64,000 nt of DNA, taken from contig CM048552.1 in NCBI GenBank assembly GCA_026413225.1, positions 26,897,001-26,961,000 of the forward strand, in the 5' to 3' direction. Made by a program: the position numbers and the translations under genes. The notes beneath the pieces are model-generated. The model did not search any database and had not been told where the DNA came from. It was given only the letters and a program-made list of their open reading frames with translations. Of this stretch, positions 24,231-35,344 are shown in pieces (the first letter of the stretch is position 1; each line of letters opens with the position of its first letter). Source of the stretch: Otis tarda. Its lineage: Eukaryota > Chordata > Aves > Otidiformes > Otididae.

Positions 24231-24254
24231 AACACACACACATACACATACACA
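24231..24254. repeat. (CA)n microsatellite, interrupted
   Basis: CACACACACA followed by CATACACATACACA, then a short AG run. Confidence 0.9.
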
Positions 24255-24640
24255 GAGAGAGCTGTGATTTCTGAGTGTGAAAAACTGCCACCCTGCACCC
24301 CCCAACAGGTAATGCATTATTTCTGGATCTTTCATCTTCTTGACCAATGCTCACACTTTGAAACAACTCTGAAGAAAAAAAAAAGTTGATTACCACCTTT
24401 TCTGCAAGACCCATACAACATGTTTGTACAGATATCATGACGGAACATTTGATTTAAATAAAAAAGAAAGAGCAAAAAATTTATAGGAAATTTCATAATA
24501 GCATGTTTGCTGAAACAGGTGATTCAATTGTTTTGAGTCTGCTAGTTAATTGCTGGAGATCTTTGATCTCCAAATCATTTTTACCTTTTTGTCTCTCTTA
24601 CAAAAATCCTCTTTACTACTCTCTTCCCAAGGTTGTTGTT

Positions 24641-24683
24641 TTGATTTGGTTTGGTTTGGTTTTGTTTGGTTTGGTTTGGTTTC
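24641..24683. repeat. (TTTGG)n pentanucleotide repeat
   Basis: About eight GGTTT units with one TTTTG variant. The 'LVWFGL'-like frame over it is an artefact. Confidence 0.92.
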
Positions 24684-27600
24684 ATAAGAGAGATGGGAAA
24701 TTAAATATTTTGATGCCCACCTCCCTTTATGCTAGTTTATAAATTTATTTTTTAAGTTCAATGAATACTGATATGCCACAATTTAAAGGTTCTTTGTGAA
24801 TGAGATGTACTCATGTGAAATATCTTTTATTTTTAATCCCAGTGGAACAGAATTTATTGAAAGACTCAGTTATTTGAGTGAGTGCATTTTAATGGACTGA
24901 GCCTTTGGAACTCATATGACCCAAGGAATAATGAAATGAGATTTGATGTCTGGCTGACTCTTATGTAACTTCCTTATAAAAATGGTATAAATCGACTGTT
25001 AGGTAGTGAGTGGTCTTTACTGGTTCTGAAACAGTCTTCTTTCTTCATCTCAGCAGTACACTGGAATATGAAGATGCTGATTGTGCTTGGCTACTCTTTG
25101 AAAAAAAGAGGGAAGGGGTTATGTTTTCTGCTTTACCTGATCATTCTAATTATTTTCTATCAAAAGACTCATATTGTCCTCAATTGTTTCTTACAATGTC
25201 TCTCTTGTTCACTTTTTAATTCTCCTCTTACTTGTTATTTTCCATATCTTAATTTTAAGATCTGCAAAAAAGACATAATTTGAATTTCTACATATATACT
25301 ATATCTTTCAAAGTGGAGTTTGCATCAGTTGTTCCAATAGAAAGACTGAAGAAATGACAGTAAAGGATAAAAAACATCCCTAGAACATTTAAAAAATTAT
25401 TTTAATGTAAGAATTACATTTCTAGTAGCAAGATTATTTCTGACTATTAAAAGAAGATAAAATTTTCATTTGGAGGATTATGTAAATGTATTTTTCAACA
25501 AGAAAACAATTTCTGTATTGTCTCATATATGTTACTTTAAAAGTATATGGACAGCTTCTGTCTAATCTGCTTCTCCCTGTATGTGCATACTGTGAATTTA
25601 ATGCAAAGTAATCTTCTATGTGACTCCTGCTTTTTTCGTGGTGGAGAGAACATGCCTGCACTCCAGAACAGAAGAAGAAAAGTGGGCTATATGCATTAGA
25701 ATTAAAGAAAAAAACTCTTATGTATGCACATGTGGAAGTGTTTCTCATCAGAAATTTCTCTGTGTTTAAAAAAAAAAAAAGAAAAAAAAAGTCTTTTATT
25801 AGGTTAAAACTCATAAACTGAAGAAAATTGTCAGGTATGTCTTCGATTTGTCTTAGAGGCGTTAGCAGCCTCTCTGCACTTCATCACCCTGTGAGCCTTA
25901 CCTGCCTCTACCCAACTGTCTTCCTACCTGCTCTTCCTGTTTTCTTCACTTTATTTCCAACTCTTCCTAATCTTTTGCCTCCATTGTATGTGGCCATTCC
26001 TATTTAGCTAAAGCAATATATGTCCCAGGTTCATCATAGCTGCATAAAATTTGGCCAAAAGCCTTTACAAAGTTTAGTGTTTGTAATGTGTGACTCCTAA
26101 ACATGTTAGTTAATTTCTGCAAGGAGGTGTAACATCAATAGTAAGATTTTACTATAGATTAAGTTTGGCAAAGTAGGAGGCACTAATATCTGTATGAGAC
26201 AGCTTTGCCATATTAGAGTTGAGAAATCTTCATTTTATCCTTTGCTCTGGAAGAAGGATGTAGATTAATGAACACTCAAAAAGCATTCTGTCTGAAATAT
26301 AGTTTGACATAGTAGCTAAAAGATGGGATCATAAAATTTGAATCCCTTTACCATGTCCCTCACTTTCTGCATTCACCTTTACTGTAATTTTATTTCAGTT
26401 TTAATGTGGTTATTTGTAGAAAAAGTTGGAAATGGACACTACAGATTTCAAAGGCTGGATTCTATGACCTTTGAACATATCAAAGACATTGAGGTGCACA
26501 GGGTAGGCAAGAGTACCTGTGAAACAGAAAGTCTCTATCCCCTCTCTCCTGGCTACAAGAGCTTTCCCCTAACCTCCAAGGGCATTTGGTAATTGTTTAT
26601 CCCATTGTATTAATATAACCAACGTTATCAAAAAAGGTTTATTTTAAAGTGTGTATTTTCTAAAGTGAAGCTTTTGTTTGCATCGAATATGAAAAGTAAC
26701 ATACAACTGCAAATAAAAGTTTCAAAATTTTCTCAGTTATGTAGCAGATGTCTCAGAAATCGGTGAAATAGAGCAGATAAGATCATATATGAGTATAATT
26801 TTTTTTTCACTAAATCAGCATTCTGAAAACTATATTGAAATATTTAGAAATACAATACTGCTGATATTCCTCATCTATTAATTCAACATTTTAGTAGGCT
26901 CATTCAAAACATAGATTTAATTCCTCTATTTCTTTGAAAACTTTTGTTAGATCTAAACTATGACTTCAAGATCAAAATAACATCATTTAAATATCTCCAA
27001 ATTGGGCCTGAAAGTCATACATAGATTCATATAATGCACAGCAGTACTTTCTAAGTGATAGCCTACAATTGCAAAGAAAAAGCAGATAATAGAAGGGACT
27101 GTAGCAGTTCTGATATGTTGAAAATTGTACTGATTTAAAGCAAAGGAAATCTTACCCTGTTCTCCGCTATGATTCTATAAAAACATTTGTTGTAAACTTC
27201 TTAAAGCACACATAAATAGATGGGTTAGCAGTGATTACATTTGTTTATTATTTTATTATTGGCTTTTTTTTCATCATTTGCATGATTTACATTTGTTTAA
27301 TTATTCTAGTGAAGAGATCATGAAAGCGTAAAAAAAGATGGGATTGATACAGTCTCTATATGTTAAAAATATGCCTGTGATATGCTACATTTTCATTGAT
27401 TTCTTTGAAATTGTATTGTGCAACTGAAGCCTAAGTTAACTAGGATTTTTAACAAAGGATCACAAGGTATGACATTTCTATTATTAGCAGTCTAAAGGAA
27501 ATTTAAAACATTATTGATAATGTAACAATAGCATTACTCATACAATTCTTACACTTGTATTTTGAATATATTGACTAGTACTAGCTACTTCACAGAAAAC

Positions 27601-29947
27601 AGCAATTCTTAAAAATCTTGATCTGTAAATAGTCTATGATTCATTTGAATATATTATGTTTTAAAAGTAAACATTTTTCCACAGATAAAAATGATGTAAC
27701 ATTCAAAATGTTGGCTGTAGCTGTCGAAAATACTGCATAGAATTAATTACATGAATATGGACATAAAGATTTCAAAAAAGTAAATAAAAATAAATAGGCT
27801 GTTATTCTCAAAGTGAAAAAATCCAAATTATTTCTGTTGTTATATTCCCATCCTTTTTTTTCTTTTAAATTAACATTTTCCGACCCAGTATTTACTTTTA
27901 CTTAGCTTACATTTTATTTCATGGGTATTGTTCCACCAAAAATATTTGAAATTAAGCAAAATCTTGGCTATTTTTAAAATGTGCATCTACAAAATAATAG
28001 TTCAAAAATTTTCCACAGACCTACATTGTTGTCAATGGTTATGCTTTTGGAAATTTTGGAGGTGTTTTGGTCACATATTTCATCAACAGTTACAGGCAAA
28101 AAATTCATTTGTTAATTTATCTAATAATCCTCAGCAACTGTTCAGCACATTGAGGAGTCTTAAGAGATGATCCTTAAACTAGTTTCACAGTTCTATGGTT
28201 CTAAATTTTTATGGTTTTAAATTTTATCACACAGATAGTGATGCCCAAGAGAAGATTTATAAAATGTATGTTTTCATTTTTGGTTTTTTTTTCATTCTAC
28301 TTATCAATTTTAAATGCTAGAGAGATGGCTATTATATTGATTTGTATTTCAGCGTCATGAAAAGGGACTGTTTAGAAAGGATTCAGCAACCATGTTTCAG
28401 AGATTAATTTGCAGAGATACACATTACTTGAATATCTAAAAATAGTGTTGCCAAGCAACAAGCTAAAATACAAGATTGTTACTACAAGAAACTAAAATAC
28501 TTCTACCGTCTAACAATATATGCAGATTAATTCTGTCCTCTAAACCTGGGAGACTTCTGATGTCATATTTTTAGCATGTAGTTTTCAACTAACATTCATC
28601 ATAATACAGGTTTTTCAAAGACCCATGTTTCTGAAACACTTGCTTTTCTACCATGATTTGAAGACATTGGAAAAATATTTGAAACAATGCCAGTTGTATT
28701 TAATTATTCATTATGCTACTGAACTAGTATTAGTATTCTGTGGGACTCTGGAGTAGTATTGAGCAGTGGCTGTGGTGATGTTTCCAGGTCTAGTTTGTTC
28801 TTTGAAGCTTATGCCTTTGTACACAGACCATTTCCTGAGGGACAGGGTGATATTGGCAGGCCAGCAGAAATGGTAATTGTGTCGAAACCATACAGCGAAT
28901 GACAAGGTGCTCTAGTGGGAGACTAAAAGAAAGTACAGGGTTTAATTACAGTCTGCAAATCCACAAACTGTGAAGAGGGAGAAGCCTAGACCGTGCATTT
29001 GGCATTGATTTGTGAGTCATTATTAACTTTCCAGAAACACTTCAACGTTACAAAAGATAAAGATTTACATAACAAGAGCTGCACCTTTCAGTTTTGCAAT
29101 CCTAGATAGTCTAGCTGCTATTAAAATGTGTTACCTAAGAACTCAGAGGCCATTATGCAAAGCAGAATAACTACTTTCATGCCTGTATAGATTTACAGTA
29201 AAGTTCAAAATGAATTTCCGGTTCACTTTATGAAAATGTATACTATAAGGATTCCAACTCTTCTGAATTTCCCTTCCTCCACAGAGCCTTTCAGTGGTGA
29301 AAGTTTAACCCTGCTGCAGCAAGGTCAAAACATACACAACGGATTATCTTTGTATCAACTTCCTGAAAGTTAAGAAAAGAAGCATGTACCACTGTTAATG
29401 GCATAGGAATATAACTAATCTTAATGAAAGAAAATATTCTTTTTTATTTCGCTGGGAGCAAAATAACGAGTGCATTACTGATCTCTCATCACAGCCAAAT
29501 CATATGGGGAGATAAGAAAGGAAACTGAAGGACTAAAGAAGGCAGGACACATAATGTCACATTGTAGGTGAGATTATGGGGTAGGACTGATGCAGAGAGG
29601 TCAAGCAGAGCCAAAGCAGGGTGACTTTTTCACGGGAGAGTCCTGGAGGATGAGTGACACTCCAGGAGGGGTTCTACATGGGCACAGGTGGAGCAGTTTG
29701 GGGGCAGTCAGTAGGACTGTGGTTCAAAAGTGGAGGGGATCTCTAATTGTGAGTCTCCTTTAGAGAAGGAATCTTCCACAGCAGCTTAACAGTGTACTGT
29801 AGTCATGGCTAGTAGTCATCATCTACACATCATGCTATGTTTCTTTCTTTCAGAATTATTTTATTTCCGTTGCTTGGAATTTAAATTTCTACTTCTAAAT
29901 GTTTAGCTCAGCAACTGCATTTCTTTACAAAGTACATATGTCTGAAG

Positions 29948-30633
29948 ATCATAGAATCGTACAATGGTTAGGGTTGGAAGGGACCTTTAAAGGTCATCTA
30001 GTCCAACTGCCCTGCAGTGAGCAGGGCCATCTCCAACTAGATCAGATTGCTGAGAGTCCCTTCCAACCTGGCCTTGAACATTTCCAGGGATGGGACATCT
30101 ACCATGTCTCTGGGCAACCTGTTCCAGTGTTCCACCACCCACACTGTAGAAAATTTCTTCCTTATATCAAGTCTAAATCTACCTCTGTCTATTTTAAAAC
30201 CATTATCCCTTGTCCTATCACAACAGGTCCTGCCAAAAAGTTTCTCATCTTTCTAATAAGGCCCCTTTAAGTGCTGAAAGGCCACAATGAGGTCTCCCTA
30301 GACCCTTCTTTTCACCCGGGGCTGAAGAACCCCAGCTCTCTCAACCGAGCTGCTCCAGCCCTCTGATCATTTTTGTGGCGCTCCTCTGGACTTGCTCCAA
30401 CAAGTCCATGTGTTTCTTATATTAGGGGCTCCAGAGCTGGACGCAGTACTCCAGGCGGGGTCTCACCAGAGTGGAGTAGAGGGGCAGAATCACCTCCCTT
30501 AACCTCCCGGCCACACTTCTTTTGATGCAGACCGGGATGCAGTTGGCTTTCTGGGCTAAAAGCGCAGTTTGCTGGTTCATGTTGAGTTTCTCATCCCCCT
30601 TCAGTCCTTCTCCTCAGGGCTGCTCTCAGGCTC
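29948..30633 (-). mobile_element. CR1 LINE, 5'-truncated (686 bp)
   Basis: Minus-strand CR1. The 3' tail is at the left (ATCATAGAATCGT), followed by the 3' UTR, the ORF2 C-terminus and the 'HLEYC'-type segment; it stops near 30633 in the region equivalent to 'SSPEEKDLGVLVDEKL'. A small deletion near 30595 removes a few codons there. The frames 29899-30270 (plus) and 30522-30728 are shadows. The flank beyond the 3' end resembles that of the CR1 at 708 (see findings). Confidence 0.93.
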
Positions 30634-33600
30634 AGTCTGTTCATTTATTGACAATCTTTAACAGCTATCTCATCAAATATTGTGTTCAGACACTTATTTG
30701 TCTCATCTTAAACCAAGGTATAGCTTAATGACTGCGTGAAAATATGTAATTATGGACATAAACACATTGATTTTGAAAATTACAGAAACTAAAGGGCAAA
30801 AGTTATAGGGACAAAAGTATACCAAAACTAAAGGGCAAACATATCACAGGCCTTCTGGGATATGTTTCCAAATTCTGTATGCTCCATGGAGCTGTAGATC
30901 ATATGGTGGTTGGTTTGTTGTTTTATGGTTTGGGGTTGTTGTTTTTTTTCATTCTTCAGTGTTATCTTCAGTGTTATTTTGTGTTCTTAGACTTTAAGAC
31001 TGATACTTAATAGATGCTGGCTGTATTGGACTACTGGCCTCTTGATATTGAAGGTCATATTTCCTGTAGAGGAATCAACTGTAGTTAAAACACTTTTAAC
31101 AAATCAATGAGCACATACTTAACTGAGGAGATTTGTCTGGTGAATTCACAGAGCTGGTTGTTATGCATCTGATGCGCTTGCATGGACATGCAAACAATCT
31201 TGACTTTTTTTTTTCCTGCTGACCAGCAATAATCTTTTTTTTTCCCATCTTTATTTGCCAGAGTATTTTTCCTATTTAAAACATTGTATATCATGAAAGG
31301 AAGAGCTAAAAAAACCCACTTTGAAATTAGCCAGTTTGGAACCCCTACGGAAAAATGTTAAAGGAAAAGTTATGGTTCTTTGGAAAACAAGAATTTCCAC
31401 TTTCATTATTATGAGCTTAAGAATGCTTTTGCAGAGTTTTCTCCATCATCTCCCATCAACTACCTGAATCTAGACTCAGGAGTTGCCCTATATTTTTTAC
31501 TTTAGTAGTAAAACAGAATTAACAGAAGAGTTCTCTTGATTTGCAAACTTATTTTTTTTTAAATATCCTATTTTTAGAAATGAGATTTCTATTTCCATTT
31601 GCTTGGATATTTTCCTAGTCAGTTCATTCTGATTTCTAAGCAGCTTGGAGCAGATGTCTGTCTAACACAACAACACTTTCCCAGATTGGGACCAATCATT
31701 ATGGTCGTGCTCAGTGTATTCTACCTCCTGTTTATTAATAGAGCTGTTAAAAATACTCATACAAACCCACAGGAAGACTGGACAACAGTAGCCTGGTGAC
31801 ACACGTTATCTATGATCAATGAGCTGCTTGCTGTTAGCACCAAGTGCACCAGCTCAAATATTCTCAGCGAGTCTTTAAAGGAATAGCTCATGGAGGGAGA
31901 CCAGAATTCTGTTGTAAGACTTGCATTTTTTATCAGGTAATGCCTTAAATACTCCAGACACAATCTGTTCCAAAGGTAGGATATGTTAATCAAACCAATG
32001 AATGGTATGGTAATTGACTAAGCCTTCTAATTCATATTATCATTTTCTCCAATTCAAGGAAAGCAGTTGTGTTCAAAAGAGACAGACTCTTTAGAAATGC
32101 TTATATTATACTTCTGTTTTCTGTGGGATTATTTCTGGATAAAATCAGGTATTCAGGTTGCAGAAACAGCCAAAATAATTCTAAAAATTGGCACCAATTG
32201 ATCATTGAAAATGTCTGCTTCATCTGTTGGCTATAACAAAAGGGGATGGAAACAAAAACGATCAGCAATGCGTTTCTTATTAAATACACTGCAATCCACA
32301 CAAATTAATTAGGCAATATCAAAAGAGTTAGAACCAGCTACAGAACATTATACCAACAATAATGAAAAGCTGAAAAACATAGCCATTTTTTCATTAAAAT
32401 ATTTTCATTAGAAAATAAAACACTACTATTTCAATATTCATTTTTAAATTAAATATTAGGGTTTTTTTATGGGGCTTTGAAGTAATCTGAGTCACATCTT
32501 CCAATTAAAAATCTGGCTTTACTGAAGTCTAATCCTCTAATTCTCTCACTGTTTTCCTAAGATATGTCTTATTCACCCTGGTAAAATATTTTATTTTGTT
32601 GTTAAATGCGGTTGCATGGAAGTGTGTGGGGCCAAAATGTCAAACCACAACATCTTTGTATTTCCCCAGAGAACTTTGTAATCTAATTAGAAGCAAGCCT
32701 ATAATTACTTTTTCAATAACTCAGACCTTTTCCAAGCACTTTTCAAAAAATCTTCCAAAACAACATCACTTTCAGCAGATTCTTCATAATTAACAACATA
32801 CAAAAAGATATGTGTTTGTTGTCAGTCATCAGAATAAATGCAAGTAAAGAGTTGCTACCCTGGAGAAGAAAATTACAATGAATTTCTGCCAGCCCTGGAA
32901 GGCTGATGGTGGTAGATGAATGTAGGTTCCCCGCATCTCTTGTATAATGCCAAAACTGAAAAGGAGTCATTCCCACAGCATGGATTTTATAGCCTTACCA
33001 GTAGGCATGTGGCTGAAATATAAATTTATTCCCTGGCCACCTTACACTGTTGCACCCACTACTAGTCTTGTACTTTCTTCTGCCCCTAATAAAGATTCAC
33101 AGTTTACAAACATTACTGTGCAATAGGCTATCATTTCTCAATCTGCTCTGCCTCAGTGTCAGTGTCAGGCTTCACTGGCCCAGCCTCCTACTGTTGTTCA
33201 GTGATTTACATTCAAAAGGAGTAAGCTTCATTTTGAGTTCATTCAAGTGCAAAGTTTGAAGCAAATTTAGGAACTGTAAATCTGACTGGATATGAAAAAA
33301 AAAATCAAATCCACTGAATTTTACATGAATCAAGAAATGATCAAGTTGCATCAAAGTTAACAGAAGTTCCCTAAACCAAGTGAATCCATTCTCTTCACTT
33401 AATATAGGTAATTTATAATTAATGTGATTCTGGACGTGTTTCCAGTGATATTTACATGCACATCAGCATAGCTTTTGGTTTTTCTTTTGGTGTAAATGTT
33501 GGTTTAAATTTGTGGGAGAGTAATTTAGAGACGAGAGTGATTCTGTGCCCCAAAGTTATTTTCATACATAGCTCTTGTAATCAAGTTTAATATTCTAATA

Positions 33601-34565
33601 TAACCTAGTTCAGGTGCCCCTAGCTATTTTATTCATTTATAAACTTCTCAAGAAGGCAGCAGCAGAACATACCAAAGATTACAGCAATTGCTTGTATTGC
33701 TCTGTACTGCTTAGATGGTGTCCCTTGCTTAGTTTGCAGGAAACAAAGGGTCCCATTATTTTCCCTTCAATGGTTGTCTCTTTCATCTTCTCTCCTTTCT
33801 AGTGTTCTATTCTGTCCCTTTCAAAATGTGTAGGTTAGTCCTTAAAATATCCTTAAGAGCTAGAGAACTGTAGGGGAAACAAGAGTTTAAAGTAATTTAC
33901 AGAGGAATTAATGCAGAGCCATTTTCCCTAGCCAACTCTTACCTTCATCCAGTATCACTTTAATAATTCTCAGTTACTCTTCTTCCTTTCCTTGCTGTCA
34001 TCTTCTACATGTTGTAAAAATGACTTCTGAGGAACTTTTCAAATAATTAATTCATTATGGTTGTCTTTAATATGCAGCACATCCAGTGCTCTTACAGCCC
34101 TGATGTTTTCTGATTTCTGCATTTTATTTCTCAGTGTGTTTTACCTATTTCACCATGCCATTTAAATACACTGTACTTGAATAATACCCTTATTATTACT
34201 CTAAAATTATATAGTCTGAGTGTACTTGGGTTTACTAACTTCTCCTGTCCAGATTATCTACTGAAGTAAATGAGAGCTTGCACAGTTACATATTTGCAGG
34301 TCTGTATTTAGTTCTTGCTGGAATGTTTACTCATTTTTTCTAAGTAACATTTTTGTAGTGTCTCAGAGGCTAACAGATGTATTTCTTTTTAAATAAGTGT
34401 AATGGTCTACATTATATAATACAACTTTAAAATAATTCTGGGAGCTATTTATCTGCTTTGAAGAGAGTTCTTATTATTAATATTATTATTTTGTCTTCCT
34501 TTACCTGTTTTGCTCTTAACAAAGCATGGTAACTGGGTATTTCACTTTTAAAATTTACTGCTTTT
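30634..34565. other. 3.9 kb of AT-rich unique sequence, no gene seen
   Basis: Only short unsupported frames (60-78 codons). Short ATT runs near 34471-34492. No repeat family was recognised. Confidence 0.45.
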
Positions 34566-34570
34566 CTCCC
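34566..34570 (+). repeat. Target-site duplication CTCCC, left copy
   Basis: CTCCC directly before the LTR; the identical CTCCC follows the LTR at 35340-35344. A 5-bp duplication fits ERVL-type integration. Confidence 0.85.
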
Positions 34571-34906
34571 TGTAAAAGACTGTGTCAAATATTTGTCTCA
34601 ACATTGTCAAAACATCAAACCACCACCCGAAAAATGGAACTTCAGTTAAACCATAGGACTAGAGTTTTCCTGCTGTCTTGCAAGCCAATTCCCGTTGTCT
34701 TGCAAGCCAACTCCTGTTGTTCTGTCAACCTAAATGCAGAGCTGATTCTGAGAAATTTAGCCCTACCCCCCAGAATGCATCCAGACCCGAGGCCAGAAAA
34801 ACTGAGGGACCCAGAGATGGTAATGGGCATGCATATCACTGCCAGGTGAGGGGTGCGGCTAGGCCAACCAGCTCTTGGAATACAATGAATATGCAATGAA
34901 ACAAAC

Positions 34907-34915
34907 AATAAAAGG
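34907..34915 (+). promoter_or_regulatory. TATA-like box of group A LTR copy 1
   Basis: AATAAAAGG, conserved at the same place in copy 2 (48538-48546), about 255 bp upstream of the polyadenylation signal. Confidence 0.55.
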
Positions 34916-34970
34916 ACAAAAACAACCAACATAAAAGGGGGGAAAAACATCAAGGGAACACACATCGACG

Positions 34971-35020
34971 GAATCAACATCCACGGAATCAACATCGGAA
35001 TCAACATCAGAATCAATATC
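34971..35020 (+). repeat. 11-bp minisatellite in LTR (GAATCAACATC x4)
   Basis: GAATCAACATC at 34971, 34986 and 34998, and GAATCAATATC at 35010, at spacings of 15, 12 and 12 bp. The sister LTR at 48173 has only an AACAACATC-like single remnant at this place, so the array expanded in copy 1 or its direct ancestor. Confidence 0.9.
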
Positions 35021-35161
35021 GGGCGGATCGTTCCCCCACTGAGGGAACTGGACTGTTGGGATGCTGCAGCTCCGTGGTGGTAGCTATTGCAACTGAAACT
35101 CTTTTCACTCTTTCCTTTCTTTCTCTCTTTTCTCTTGCATTTGCAAACTTGTTCTTGGGTA

Positions 35162-35167
35162 AATAAA
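35162..35167 (+). promoter_or_regulatory. AATAAA polyadenylation signal, group A LTR copy 1
   Basis: AATAAA in GTAAATAAAGTTACCTGG, shared with copy 2. It is followed by a T/G-rich U5. Confidence 0.75.
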
Positions 35168-35339
35168 GTTACCTGGCGCTTGACTCCGTTTTGAGTCTTA
35201 ATTCTGTTCCCGAGAATATGAGCAAAACCACGCTCTAGTGTGTGAGAGGTTGGTCCAGCTGCCCCTAGCCTCCCAGACTCGTCTGAGGTTTGCTAGAACG
35301 CAAGGGGGCCTTCCTCTCAGCCAAAATTGGAATGTGACA

Positions 35340-35344
35340 CTCCC
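35340..35344 (+). repeat. Target-site duplication CTCCC, right copy
   Basis: Pairs with 34566-34570. Confidence 0.85.

Larger units (their letters stand above)
22541..29947. other. 7.4 kb of AT-rich unique sequence with a few simple repeats
   Basis: No gene identified. It includes a faint CR1 trace at 22855-22925, a CA stretch at 24231-24254 and a TTTGG repeat at 24641-24683. A frame at 26338-26592 could hold an AG...GT-bounded segment (26399-26502), but nothing supports it as an exon. The interval 29480-29800 is unusually G-rich for this window and matches nothing I recognise. Confidence 0.45.
34571..35339 (+). mobile_element. Solo ERV LTR, group A, copy 1 (769 bp)
   Basis: Plus-strand LTR beginning TGTAAAAGACTGTGTC and ending GGAATGTGACA (TG...CA ends), flanked by a perfect 5-bp duplication CTCCC. 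Order of parts: U3 with two 'TCTTGCAAGCCAA' repeats (about 34676-34712), a TATA-like AATAAAAGG (34907-34915), an 11-bp minisatellite (34971-35020), a C/T-rich tract (about 35095-35145), the AATAAA signal (35162-35167) and a U5 of about 170 bp. Very similar to copy 2 at 48173; over the last about 310 bp I count roughly 16 differences by eye. The independent target duplications show two separate insertions, each reduced to a solo LTR by LTR-LTR recombination. The frames at 34526-34899 and 34642-35016 are not genes. Confidence 0.92.

Noticed and set aside
28150-28215. Possible CR1 tail (GATGATCCTTAAAC ... AGTTCTATGGTTCTA)
   Set aside because: Only two short blocks fit and the upstream sequence does not resemble the CR1 3' UTR; too weak to call.
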